Shown in pieces: positions 1 through 6,977 of a DNA stretch of 9,133 bases (the first letter of the stretch is position 1; each line of letters begins with the position of its first letter). Origin of the DNA: an uncultured Oscillospiraceae bacterium (GTDB taxonomy: Bacteria > Bacillota > Clostridia > Oscillospirales > Oscillospiraceae). The notes beneath the pieces were generated by a model. The model did not search any database. It saw only the letters and a program-made list of their open reading frames with translations, and was not told where the DNA came from. The translations under genes were made by a program, and so were the position numbers. The stretch is taken from the NCBI GenBank assembly GCA_934515035.1, contig CAKSXP010000058.1, positions 1 through 9,133 on the forward strand, written 5' to 3'.

Positions 1-484
1 ATCCGGGGCCGAGGCGGGTCTTTCCGCTGTGGTTCTCGAACCCGACGACCGTGCATCCGCCGTTTTCCGGCGGGCACTCATACATGAAGTTTCCTATCAT
101 GCGCGTTTTCGACCCGACGGTGTAAAGATCCAGCGCTCCGATGAAGCCGCAGCGCACGCCGTCCCATGTCTCGTAATACTCGCCGAGCATCTGATATCCG
201 CCGCAGATGGCAAGGAAGGTCTTGCCGTCGTTTACCGCGGCCTTTATCTCCTGCGCCTTTCCGCGCGCAAGGTCCTCAAGCAGGACCTCCTGCTCGAAAT
301 CCTGTCCGCCGCCGATAAAGAACAGATCAAACTGCGAAAGCTCTGCCTTCTCGCCGAGCGGAAGCTCCGTCACGCTGCATTCGATGCCGCGCCACTCGAG
401 CCGTTTTTTCATACATATTATATTTCCCCGATCCCCATACAGATTCAGCAGATCGGGATACAGATGACAAATTCTGATTCCCAT
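1..484 (-). CDS. gatD: GatD, lipid II isoglutaminyl synthase glutaminase subunit (partial, C-terminus outside window)
   Basis: This is the glutaminase half of the MurT/GatD complex. It releases ammonia from glutamine, which MurT uses to amidate the alpha-carboxyl of D-Glu in lipid II at the cytoplasmic face of the membrane. About 161 residues are visible, starting MGIRICHLYPDLLNLYGDRG. The class I (CobB/CobQ-type) amidotransferase signature is clear: an oxyanion-type segment FFIGGGQDFEQ at about 55-65 and the nucleophile elbow LAICGGYQMLG at 91-101, with the catalytic Cys at 94. That is the position I recall for Staphylococcus aureus GatD; Arg128 also matches a residue reported there to bind glutamine. 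The catalytic His should lie past the left edge. The ATG at 484 is 21 bases after the murT stop and in the same frame. GGAAG lies 16 bases upstream, a loose ribosome site that suggests coupling to murT translation. Identity is secure from motifs and context. Confidence 0.93.
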   Translation of the reverse strand, partial: MGIRICHLYPDLLNLYGDRGNIICMKKRLEWRGIECSVTELPLGEKAELSQFDLFFIGGGQDFEQEVLLEDLARGKAQEIKAAVNDGKTFLAICGGYQMLGEYYETWDGVRCGFIGALDLYTVGSKTRMIGNFMYECPPENGGCTVVGFENHSGKTRLGPG

Positions 485-505
485 GATGAGTTTTTGATAA
501 CTTCC

Positions 506-1876
506 TTATTCCCAGAATTTACTTCCGCCGGTAGCCTGGCTGAGCCTTGCACGCAGGTCAAGCATGGCGGTATAGGTAGGCATGACGAAAACCTTCTGCG
601 GTTTTGCGCACATCTCGTCCAGCAGTTCGCCGTAGTCGGCTATGACACGTACCTTTTCGGCGGGCAGTCCGGCGTATTTCAGCCGCATGACCATGTCGTC
701 GCGCCGTATGCCGCTGACGAGAACTCCCGTAAGCTTGTCCCCGAGCGTGCACAGCTTTTCAAACTCGGCGTCCCATATCCACGAAATATCGGTGCCGTCC
801 GCCGTCCTGTCGTTGAGACATACAACGAAAAGCGACGGCTCGTCTATCTCGCACAGAAAGCTCAGCACCTGGTTGCAGCCCGCGGGATTTTTTACGAGTA
901 TCATGCGTATATCGCAGCCGTCCTTGCGGAATGCCTCCATTCGTCCGAAGCCGCACTCAAAGCCCGACAGCGCCTGCACGGCGTCGGATACGCCGAATCC
1001 CATTTGCAGCAGCGCCGCCGTCGCTCCCGCGGCATTATATATATTGTAGCCGGCCGGCAGATTGATCCTCGCCGTAACGCTCTGGCCGAAAATGTCCATC
1101 TCAACAGTACTGCTGTCCGCGGTCAGCTCGATTATTTTCGTCACGGCGACCTGTGCGTCGGGCCGGTGATAGCCGCACTCCGGGCATCTGAAGCCGCCGA
1201 GATGTCCGTATGTCCGCCAGTCATATTCATATTCCGCCTTGCAGCGAATGCAGTTCTGCGCATCCGACACTTCGGATATCTCGTGCCTGTATATCGGAAC
1301 GTTCACCCCGTAAAACACGCATTTGTTCGGCAGGTCTCCGGCAAGGGAGGCGGTCAGCGAACAGTCCGCGTTCAGGCACATGACCGTATCCGGCGTATGG
1401 GAGATGCCGAGCTTTATATCGCCCAGCGTGGTGGTCACCTCTCCGAAGCGGTCAAGCTGGTCGCGGAAGATATTCGTCACGACAATGACCTTCGGCTTGA
1501 GAAAGCCAAGGACCTTCATACACGCGGCCTCGTCGCACTCGATAACGGCATATTCCTTTTTGTTCTTGCCCGTCAGGGTGGAATTGGCGGCAAACTCAGC
1601 CGTTATCCCCTGTATCAGATTTGAGCCTGAACGGTTTGCAAAATAGCTCATTCCGGCGTTTGAAAACGCCTGTTCGATCATTCGCGCGCTCGTTGTCTTG
1701 CCGTTCGTTCCCGTGACGGCGACAGTTTTGACGTCCTTAGCCAGATATCCCAGAAGCCCCGGACAGAGCTTCAGCGCGACCTTTCCGGGCAGGGCGGTCC
1801 CGCCCCTTCCCGTTACGCGCAGCAGCCAGCGCGTGAACCTGCACGCCGCGACCGCCGCAAACACCCTCAGTTTCAT
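506..1876 (-). CDS. murT: MurT, lipid II isoglutaminyl synthase ATP-dependent ligase subunit
   Basis: This Mur-ligase-like enzyme phosphorylates the D-Glu alpha-carboxyl of lipid II and, with ammonia from GatD, forms D-isoglutamine. It is 456 aa, a normal family length. In order: a hydrophobic/basic N-terminus; the ATP P-loop VAVTGTNGKTT (52-62); the Mur-ligase core motif VTNIFRDQLDRFGE (133-146); a four-Cys zinc ribbon, C209/C212 and C231/C234, typical of MurT and absent from MurC-F; NIYNAAGATAAL (278-289); and a C-terminal DUF1727-type domain with NPAGCNQV (330-337) and the acidic NDRTADGTDISWIWD (355-369), where the catalytic Asp is expected. Its ATG overlaps the stop of the upstream membrane-protein gene by 4 bases (ATGA, 1873-1876), implying translational coupling. 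gatD follows after 21 bases. MurE or CphA-like ligases are ruled out by the ribbon and the adjacent gatD. Confidence 0.96.
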   Translation of the reverse strand: MKLRVFAAVAACRFTRWLLRVTGRGGTALPGKVALKLCPGLLGYLAKDVKTVAVTGTNGKTTSARMIEQAFSNAGMSYFANRSGSNLIQGITAEFAANSTLTGKNKKEYAVIECDEAACMKVLGFLKPKVIVVTNIFRDQLDRFGEVTTTLGDIKLGISHTPDTVMCLNADCSLTASLAGDLPNKCVFYGVNVPIYRHEISEVSDAQNCIRCKAEYEYDWRTYGHLGGFRCPECGYHRPDAQVAVTKIIELTADSSTVEMDIFGQSVTARINLPAGYNIYNAAGATAALLQMGFGVSDAVQALSGFECGFGRMEAFRKDGCDIRMILVKNPAGCNQVLSFLCEIDEPSLFVVCLNDRTADGTDISWIWDAEFEKLCTLGDKLTGVLVSGIRRDDMVMRLKYAGLPAEKVRVIADYGELLDEMCAKPQKVFVMPTYTAMLDLRARLSQATGGSKFWE

Positions 1877-2709
1877 TCATCCTTCTCCTTTTCGTTTTCT
1901 TCCGGCTCCGGCTCCGCGACCGTTGGTATAAACCGGCTGGCGAATTTACTCGGCTCCTTTTTCTTCGCGGACACATAGCCGATAATGGAAAACGTGACGG
2001 CGCCGATAAAGTTGACGAAAAGATCCTCCATCGTGTCGAAAAGCCCGATATCCAGGTATCCGCCCAGTCCGAGGCTCTCGCCGTTTACCGCAACGTCGGT
2101 TATATTCTCCACCCTTATGGGTATATTGCTGTTTGTCGGGTCAAGCATGACGCTGGAAAACGAGTGGACCACCGTATCCTTCTGCATGTCCCACCCGAGC
2201 AGTCTGTCGGCGGCAAACTCAAAAAACTCCCACATAACGCCTATCGTCATCGAAAAGCAAAACGCGACGACCGCCAGATATATGGGCGCCAGCTTCATTG
2301 AAAAGCGCTCCTCTCGGTTGAGAAGGTCGACCAGCGCATAGCCGAAGGCCGCACAGACAAAACCGTTGAGCGTGTGCAGTATCGTGTCCCAATGCGCAAA
2401 GCGCACGAAATATGCGCCGAGCTCGCCCAGAATTTCCGCGCAGAAAATGAACAGCAGGATGATAATTTCAAGCGTGGACGGAAGCTCTATCTTCAGCTTG
2501 CGTTCCGCAAAATCCGGGAGCATGAAAAGCACCAGCACCAGTACGCAGATAAACGTATTCTCATAATTCTTCCCGATTATGGACATTACCATAAGCGCTA
2601 TCACGATCAATCTGAGCACCAGATATACTATAAAAACGCCTTTTGAATTTCTGGCATAGGTCGAATTTTTCAGGGCCTTTTTGATCGCGCGCTTTTTCTC
2701 TCTTTTCAT
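1873..2709 (-). CDS. Polytopic membrane protein, probable YjdF/DUF2238 family
   Basis: This is an integral membrane protein of 278 aa with unknown biochemical role. After a strongly basic start (MKREKKRAIKKALK) there are about six hydrophobic segments, near residues 25-45, 50-65, 78-100, 113-130, 140-160 and 232-248. Between the fifth and sixth is a polar loop. The C-terminus is a charged, Glu/Lys-rich cytoplasmic-type tail. The polar motifs WDTILHTLNGF (107-117), GVMWEFFEF (157-165) and FDTMEDLFVNFIG (224-236) resemble the conserved blocks I recall from YjdF-like DUF2238 proteins. Their clustered Asp/His/Glu at membrane borders could bind a metal, which is inference only. The ATG at 2709 follows AGGGG at a spacing of 9 bases, and the gene is first in the operon before murT. 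The family call is from memory of motifs, not from a search. Confidence 0.75.
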   Translation of the reverse strand: MKREKKRAIKKALKNSTYARNSKGVFIVYLVLRLIVIALMVMSIIGKNYENTFICVLVLVLFMLPDFAERKLKIELPSTLEIIILLFIFCAEILGELGAYFVRFAHWDTILHTLNGFVCAAFGYALVDLLNREERFSMKLAPIYLAVVAFCFSMTIGVMWEFFEFAADRLLGWDMQKDTVVHSFSSVMLDPTNSNIPIRVENITDVAVNGESLGLGGYLDIGLFDTMEDLFVNFIGAVTFSIIGYVSAKKKEPSKFASRFIPTVAEPEPEENEKEKDE

Positions 2710-2886
2710 TTTTGCAGCCCCTTTCCGTTTCTTTACCGCTCATTATCTCACATTACATCACAAATTTCCATAGTCTTTTTTATATCCCCGTTTTTTGCTC
2801 AAAGGCGCTCCGGCGCACTTGAATTTTAACAAACTGATGCTATAATAATAGGATTAAAGCGGTAATACCAAAGGCAGGTGCAGCAC
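2710..2886. other. Divergent intergenic region
   Basis: The region separates the leftward membrane-protein/murT/gatD operon from the rightward hydrolase/htpG operon, so it must hold both promoters. The rightward one is clear (listed separately). For the leftward operon I see only weak -10-like hexamers on the minus strand (GATAAT, TGTAAT, TATAAA) without a convincing -35, so I do not call one. I looked for a CIRCE element (TTAGCACTC-N9-GAGTGCTAA), the HrcA heat-shock operator, and did not see one. Confidence 0.6.
2819..2846 (+). promoter_or_regulatory. Probable sigma-A promoter with extended -10, for hydrolase-htpG
   Basis: The -35 is TTGAAT (2819-2824). A 16-base spacer leads to a consensus -10, TATAAT (2841-2846). 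TG at 2838-2839 sits one base before the -10, giving an extended TGnTATAAT element. The start of transcription would fall near 2853, about 34 bases before the preferred ATG of the hydrolase gene. It reads as a constitutive housekeeping promoter, with no visible heat-shock operator. Confidence 0.7.
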
Positions 2887-3582
2887 ATGGACACACCCTC
2901 GGGCGGCGCGGTCATTCACTGGGAAAGCACAGGCTCGGGCGAGCCTATCATTCTTCTCCACGGAAACGGAGAGGATATGTCCGTCTTTTCCGCACAGACC
3001 GCAGAGTTTTCAAAGCATTTCCGCGTTATTACCATCGACAGCCGCGGGCACGGCAGCTCGCTCGCCGGCGGTGACAAGCTCAGCCTTTACGACATGGCGG
3101 AGGATCTCATCCCCGTTATGGACGCCGCGGGCGTCAAAAAGGCGAACATACTGGGCTTTTCGGACGGCGGCAACATAGCGATGATATTCGCATCCCGTCA
3201 CCCCGAAATGGTGGACAGGCTCGTTCTCTCCGGCGCAAACAGCGACCCCGGCGGACTCGCGCTGCGGTTCTATCTGCCGATGCGCATATCCCAGGCAGCA
3301 GCGACGATAGCCTCTCCCTTTTCCAAAAAAGCGTGCCGCAGAAAGGAGCTTCTGGACCTGATGGTACTGGAACCGAAGCTCACCAGGCACGGCCTTGGCC
3401 GGATAAGCGCAAAAACGCTGATAACGGCCGGTGAAAAGGACATGATAACGCGTTCACACACCGAATACCTCCACCGCTGCATCAGGGATTCCCAGCTGCT
3501 GTGGTTTCCGGGCGGGCATTTCACCCCGTTCGAGCAGGCCGAAAGCTATAACGCCGCGGTGCTGGATTTTCTTCTTCAGTAA
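2887..3582 (+). CDS. Alpha/beta hydrolase, substrate unknown
   Basis: This is a single-domain alpha/beta-hydrolase-fold enzyme of 231 aa, probably cytoplasmic, as no signal peptide is seen. Numbering from the ATG at 2887: oxyanion-hole motif LLHGNGEDMS at about 23-32, strand IDSRGHGSS at 50-58, nucleophile elbow GFSDGGN with Ser92, acid Asp185 in LITAGEKDMI, and catalytic His211 in PGGHFTPFEQ. The triad is complete, so activity is likely. Ester, lactone or thioester hydrolysis, and even C-C bond cleavage, all fit the fold, and the substrate cannot be told from sequence. I prefer ATG 2887, which has AGGTG (2876-2880) six bases upstream, over the in-frame GTG at 2878, whose nearest purine run is only about 3 bases away; the difference is 3 residues. 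htpG begins 24 bases after the stop, so the two genes probably share a transcript. Confidence 0.88.
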   Translation: MDTPSGGAVIHWESTGSGEPIILLHGNGEDMSVFSAQTAEFSKHFRVITIDSRGHGSSLAGGDKLSLYDMAEDLIPVMDAAGVKKANILGFSDGGNIAMIFASRHPEMVDRLVLSGANSDPGGLALRFYLPMRISQAAATIASPFSKKACRRKELLDLMVLEPKLTRHGLGRISAKTLITAGEKDMITRSHTEYLHRCIRDSQLLWFPGGHFTPFEQAESYNAAVLDFLLQ

Positions 3583-3606
3583 ATAAATGAAAGGATATGA
3601 TATATA

Positions 3607-5523
3607 ATGGCAAAAAAGCAGTTTAAGGCAGAGTCAAAGCGCCTGCTGGACATGATGATCAACTCGATCTATACGCACAAGGAAATATTTCTGCGCGAGA
3701 TCATCTCCAACGCGTCCGACGCTATCGACAAGCTGTGCTATCTGTCCCTGACCGACGAGAGCGTCGGCATGGAACGGAGCGATTTCCGTATCCGCGTCAC
3801 GCCGGACAAGGTCAGAAGGACCCTCACCGTCTCTGACAACGGCATAGGCATGAACAAGGACGACATGGATCAGAACCTCGGCGTTATCGCCCGTAGCGGC
3901 TCCCTCGAGTTCAAAAACGAGATGGACGGAGACGTGAAGGACGACGACATCGATATTATCGGCCAGTTCGGCGTCGGATTCTATTCCGCGTTCATGGTCG
4001 CCGACAAGGTCACTGTCATCTCCAGGGCCTATGGTTCCGACACGGCATACAAATGGGAGAGCACCGGGACCGACGGCTATTCCATAACCGAATGTGAAAA
4101 AGAGGACGTCGGAACGGACGTCATCATGCACATCAAGCCGGACGGAGAGGAAGAAAAATGCTCCGAATACCTTGAGTCCTGGCAGCTTCAGCAGTTGATA
4201 AAGAAATACTCCGACTATGTCCGCTGGCCGATCAGAATGGAGGTCGAAAAGGCCGAAGCGAAGGAGACCGGCGAAAAGAACGAGGACGGAACGCCCAAAA
4301 CCGAATATGTCACCGTGGCCGAGGAACAGACCATCAACAGCATGATCCCCATCTGGCAGCGCAGCAAAAACGAGGTCACGGATGACGACTGCAAGGCGTT
4401 CTATAAGGAAAAGTTCCACGACACGGACGACCCCGCCGCTATCATCCGCGTCAACGCGGAGGGTCTGACCTCCTACAAGGCAATGCTTTTCGTGCCGAAA
4501 AAGGTGCCCTTCGACTTTTACAGCCGCGACTATCAGCCCGGACTCCAGCTCTACAGCTCCGGCGTTATGATAATGGAGCAGTGCGCGGACCTTCTGCCGG
4601 AGTGCTTCAGGTTCGTGCGCGGTATCGTGGACAGTCCGGACCTGAGTCTGAACATATCCCGCGAGCTTCTTCAGCATGACCGCCAGCTCCGCGTCATTGC
4701 AGGAAACCTTGAAAAGAAGATAAAGGCCGAGCTTCTGCGCGTGATGAACGACGAGCCGGAAACTTATGACGAGTTCTGGAAAAACTTCGGCCGCCAGATC
4801 AAATACAGCTTTGTCTCCGGATACGGCGCAAAGAAGGATCTTCTGGTCGATCTCATGCTGTTCTGGACCTCCGAAAACGAGGAGCTCGTGCCTCTGCGCG
4901 AATATGTCAAGGCGATGCCCGAGGATCAGAAAAGCATATACTATGTCTGCGCGGACAGCGTCCGCATGGCCGCCCAGCTGCCGCAAACCGAGCAGGTCAG
5001 GAAAAAGGGCTATGAGATGCTGTATCTGACCGACGAATACGATGAGTTTGTGATAAAGATGCTCGGCGAATTCGAGGGCAAGCCCTTCTGCAACGTCACC
5101 AGCGACGATCTCGGCTTTGAGGACGACACCGCAAAGGAAGAGACCGAGAAGAAACAGGAAGAAAGCAAGGAACTGCTCGAGTTCATGAAGCAGATCCTCG
5201 TCGGGCTGGTATCGGATGTCCGCCTGTCGCACAAGCTCGTGAGCCACGCCGTTTGCCTGACGACCGAGGGCGAGGTCACGCTCGAGATGGAAAAATACTT
5301 TGCCTCCATCCCGAACGAGGAAGCCCACAAGATAAAGGCAAAGCGCGTTCTTGAGCTCAACGAGAGCCACCCCGCTTTCGCCGCGCTGGAGAAGGCTTTT
5401 GCCGAGGACAAGGAGAGAGCCGGAAAGCTCACGCTTATCCTTCACGATCAGGCGCTTCTGATCGCCGGACTCCCCATCGAAGACCCCAGCGAATACTCAG
5501 AGCTTGTTTGCAGCCTGTTCTGA
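3607..5523 (+). CDS. htpG: HtpG, bacterial Hsp90 molecular chaperone
   Basis: HtpG is a homodimeric, ATP-driven cytosolic chaperone that remodels client proteins late in folding. The 638 residues match the usual bacterial length. The N-terminal GHKL ATPase domain shows REIISNASDA (30-39, with Glu31 and Asn35 as catalytic and Mg-binding residues), SDNGIGM (76-82, Asp77 contacts adenine), the lid region GQFGVGFYSAFMV (119-131) and GTDVIMHI (169-176). A charged linker (about 212-240) leads to the middle domain, where NISRELLQ (349-356) carries the conserved Arg352 that contacts the ATP phosphate. The C-terminal dimerisation domain follows an acidic, Glu/Lys-rich stretch at about 508-530. As in other bacterial Hsp90s there is no MEEVD tail. 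The ATG at 3607 follows AAAGGA (3590-3595) at 11 bases. The nearby promoter is of vegetative type. Identification is secure. Confidence 0.97.
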   Translation: MAKKQFKAESKRLLDMMINSIYTHKEIFLREIISNASDAIDKLCYLSLTDESVGMERSDFRIRVTPDKVRRTLTVSDNGIGMNKDDMDQNLGVIARSGSLEFKNEMDGDVKDDDIDIIGQFGVGFYSAFMVADKVTVISRAYGSDTAYKWESTGTDGYSITECEKEDVGTDVIMHIKPDGEEEKCSEYLESWQLQQLIKKYSDYVRWPIRMEVEKAEAKETGEKNEDGTPKTEYVTVAEEQTINSMIPIWQRSKNEVTDDDCKAFYKEKFHDTDDPAAIIRVNAEGLTSYKAMLFVPKKVPFDFYSRDYQPGLQLYSSGVMIMEQCADLLPECFRFVRGIVDSPDLSLNISRELLQHDRQLRVIAGNLEKKIKAELLRVMNDEPETYDEFWKNFGRQIKYSFVSGYGAKKDLLVDLMLFWTSENEELVPLREYVKAMPEDQKSIYYVCADSVRMAAQLPQTEQVRKKGYEMLYLTDEYDEFVIKMLGEFEGKPFCNVTSDDLGFEDDTAKEETEKKQEESKELLEFMKQILVGLVSDVRLSHKLVSHAVCLTTEGEVTLEMEKYFASIPNEEAHKIKAKRVLELNESHPAFAALEKAFAEDKERAGKLTLILHDQALLIAGLPIEDPSEYSELVCSLF

Positions 5524-5545
5524 TTTTTGATCGGAACGAAAACGG

Positions 5546-5580
5546 ATACCGGAGCGTCTTATAACAGGATGCTCCGGTAT
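5546..5580 (+). other. Strong hairpin downstream of htpG
   Basis: The arms ATACCGGAGCGTC (5546-5558) and GATGCTCCGGTAT (5568-5580) form a 13-bp stem with one G-U pair and a 9-base loop. Only a weak TTTC follows, so on its own it is a poor intrinsic terminator. It may stabilise the 3' end of the htpG mRNA or work together with the next hairpin. Confidence 0.6.
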
Positions 5581-5592
5581 TTCAGCAGCTGT

Positions 5593-5614
5593 ACCGGATA
5601 TATCCGGTCTTTTT
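5593..5614 (+). terminator. Probable Rho-independent terminator after htpG
   Basis: A perfect 16-base palindrome, ACCGGATATATCCGGT (5593-5608), gives a 6-bp stem with a 4-base loop. It is followed by C and five T residues (5610-5614). The layout fits an intrinsic terminator for the hydrolase-htpG transcript, and the hemW promoter begins 27 bases later. The stem is short, so efficiency is uncertain. Confidence 0.6.
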
Positions 5615-5641
5615 CCATAGATTTGCCGTGCACAACAGAGG

Positions 5642-5670
5642 TTGACAAGCGCCGCATATTACTTTATTAT
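5642..5670 (+). promoter_or_regulatory. Near-consensus sigma-A promoter for hemW-vanW-metG
   Basis: A perfect -35, TTGACA (5642-5647), a 17-base spacer and a -10 of TATTAT (5665-5670) lie in an AT-rich pocket unlike the GC-rich surroundings. The start of transcription would fall near 5677, leaving a leader of about 34 bases before hemW. This promoter probably drives the whole unit through metG, since I see no other strong promoter in the 34-base gaps further along. Confidence 0.8.
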
Positions 5671-5710
5671 ATTTTAATTACACGACTATCCATTTTTCGG
5701 AGAAAAGCCT

Positions 5711-6943
5711 ATGGATAAAACACTCGGACTCTATATACACATACCGTTCTGCGCCAGCAAATGCGGATACTGCGATTTCTACTCCGTGGCGGGCTGCGAC
5801 AGCCTTATGCCGAAGTACCAGAACGCGCTTCTGGAGCATATACGCGAGGCTTCGCCCAGAATGAGCCCATACTACATCGACACGCTGTATTTCGGCGGCG
5901 GAACGCCAAGCTATTACGGAGCAAAGCGCATCTGCGAAATATTCAACACTCTCAAAAAAGAGAGCAAGGTCCTCAAATCGGCAGAAGTCACGGTCGAGGC
6001 AAATCCCGACAGCGTAACGCTGTCAGGACTGCGCGCGCTGCGCGAAGAGGGCGTGAACCGGCTCTCGATAGGGGCGCAGTCGGCAAACAGCGATATCCTC
6101 AAGATCATCGGCCGCCGCCACAACTGGAAGCAGGTCGAAAAAGCTTTCGAAACGGCCCGTGCGGCCGGCTTTGACAATGTGAGCATCGACCTTATCTACG
6201 GGCTGCCCGGACAGACAAAGGAAGATTGGGCCGACACACTATCAAAGGCGCTTGCCCTGCACCCGCAGCATGTTTCCTGCTACGGTCTGAAGCTTGAGGA
6301 AGGCACGCCGATGTATCAGTACAAGGATTCGCCCTTTCTCCCGACCGACGACGAGCAGGCAGACATGTATCTTTACACGGTGGAAACGCTCGAAAGCTAC
6401 GGCTTCAGGCAGTACGAGATCTCAAACTTCGCTCTGAGCGGTTATGAATCAAGGCACAATATCAAATACTGGACGCTCCAGGACTATATGGGCTTCGGCC
6501 CCGGTGCCCATTCCTGCGTGGACAGCGTTCGATACAGCTACATAAAAGACATCGGAGAGTATATTTCCGGAGTTTTGGGAGAAAAAAATATCATCGACGA
6601 ATACGAAAAGATCGGGCTTCTGGAGCGCGCGGGGGAATATCTCATGCTCGGCATGAGGATGAACCACGGCATCTCCGGAGAGGAGTATTACAGCATCTAC
6701 CGGAGCGATTTCAGACCGATCGAATATGTCCTGAAGGAATTTGAAAAACACGGCTGGGCAAAGACAGAAAACGGCCGCTGGTTCTTCACAAGCTCGGGTT
6801 TCCTGCTGTCAAACATCCTCATCGGAGCTCTGCTCGAGGCGCAGAGCCGGTATAAGCTCAGCGGAAATCCCTGGATAAACGAAAAGATAGACACATACCA
6901 GGTCCAGGCGGATTTCGCCGCGGCAAGCGGCAGCTCCGTCTGA
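5711..6943 (+). CDS. hemW: HemW, radical SAM haem chaperone (formerly annotated HemN-like)
   Basis: HemW proteins bind haem and a [4Fe-4S]/SAM centre and are thought to deliver haem to client proteins; they are not coproporphyrinogen dehydrogenases. The 410 aa are close to the usual 375-400. The radical SAM signature PFCASKCGYC has Cys14, Cys18 and Cys21 (CxxxCxxC). GGGTP, a SAM-binding motif, is at 63-67. EANPDS is at 97-102, and LIYGLPGQT at 161-169. The HemW hallmark HNIKYW (249-254) is followed by GFGPGAHS (261-268), and the C-terminal HemN-C region has LMLGMRMNHGIS (near 313-324). The HNxxYW motif separates it from true HemN. GGAGA (5699-5703) lies 7 bases before the ATG. In many Bacillota hemW sits just before hrcA-grpE-dnaK; here it instead follows htpG, another chaperone gene. 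The last 25 residues or so are less conserved. Confidence 0.93.
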   Translation: MDKTLGLYIHIPFCASKCGYCDFYSVAGCDSLMPKYQNALLEHIREASPRMSPYYIDTLYFGGGTPSYYGAKRICEIFNTLKKESKVLKSAEVTVEANPDSVTLSGLRALREEGVNRLSIGAQSANSDILKIIGRRHNWKQVEKAFETARAAGFDNVSIDLIYGLPGQTKEDWADTLSKALALHPQHVSCYGLKLEEGTPMYQYKDSPFLPTDDEQADMYLYTVETLESYGFRQYEISNFALSGYESRHNIKYWTLQDYMGFGPGAHSCVDSVRYSYIKDIGEYISGVLGEKNIIDEYEKIGLLERAGEYLMLGMRMNHGISGEEYYSIYRSDFRPIEYVLKEFEKHGWAKTENGRWFFTSSGFLLSNILIGALLEAQSRYKLSGNPWINEKIDTYQVQADFAAASGSSV

Positions 6944-6962
6944 AAAGAGAGAGAAAGATATG

Positions 6963-6973
6963 AGAGGGTGAGG
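6963..6973 (+). promoter_or_regulatory. Ribosome binding site that fixes the VanW gene start
   Basis: The purine-rich run AGAGGGTGAGG contains two Shine-Dalgarno-like cores: AGAGGG (6963-6968), 9 bases from an ATC codon at 6978, and GAGG (6970-6973), 4 bases from it. No ATG, GTG or TTG in the VanW frame lies at a usable distance downstream. The in-frame ATG at 6960 is upstream of this site and hits a TGA after three codons (6969-6971). Confidence 0.5.
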
Positions 6974-6977
6974 CAAA

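Noticed and set aside
29..1624. Plus-strand open frame of 531 codons opposite gatD and murT
   Set aside because: It is in codon register with both gatD and murT, which share one frame, and stays open for the same reason: no TTA, CTA or TCA in the sense genes. The product has no recognisable motif.
2797..2821. GC-rich GCGC-TCCG-GCGC mini-hairpin in the divergent intergenic region
   Set aside because: The stem is only 4 bp with no T-run in the proper place on either strand, and both neighbouring operons point away from it, so no terminator is expected.
3634..5445. Minus-strand open frame of 603 codons lying inside htpG
   Set aside because: Its codons align exactly with the htpG codons, so a stop would need a sense TTA, CTA or TCA. 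Those codons are avoided in this GC-rich gene. The translation has no recognisable domain and htpG is unmistakable.
5527..5718. Small 63-codon open frame between htpG and hemW
   Set aside because: It runs through the two hairpins and the hemW promoter, has no ribosome binding site and overlaps the hemW start. It is non-coding.
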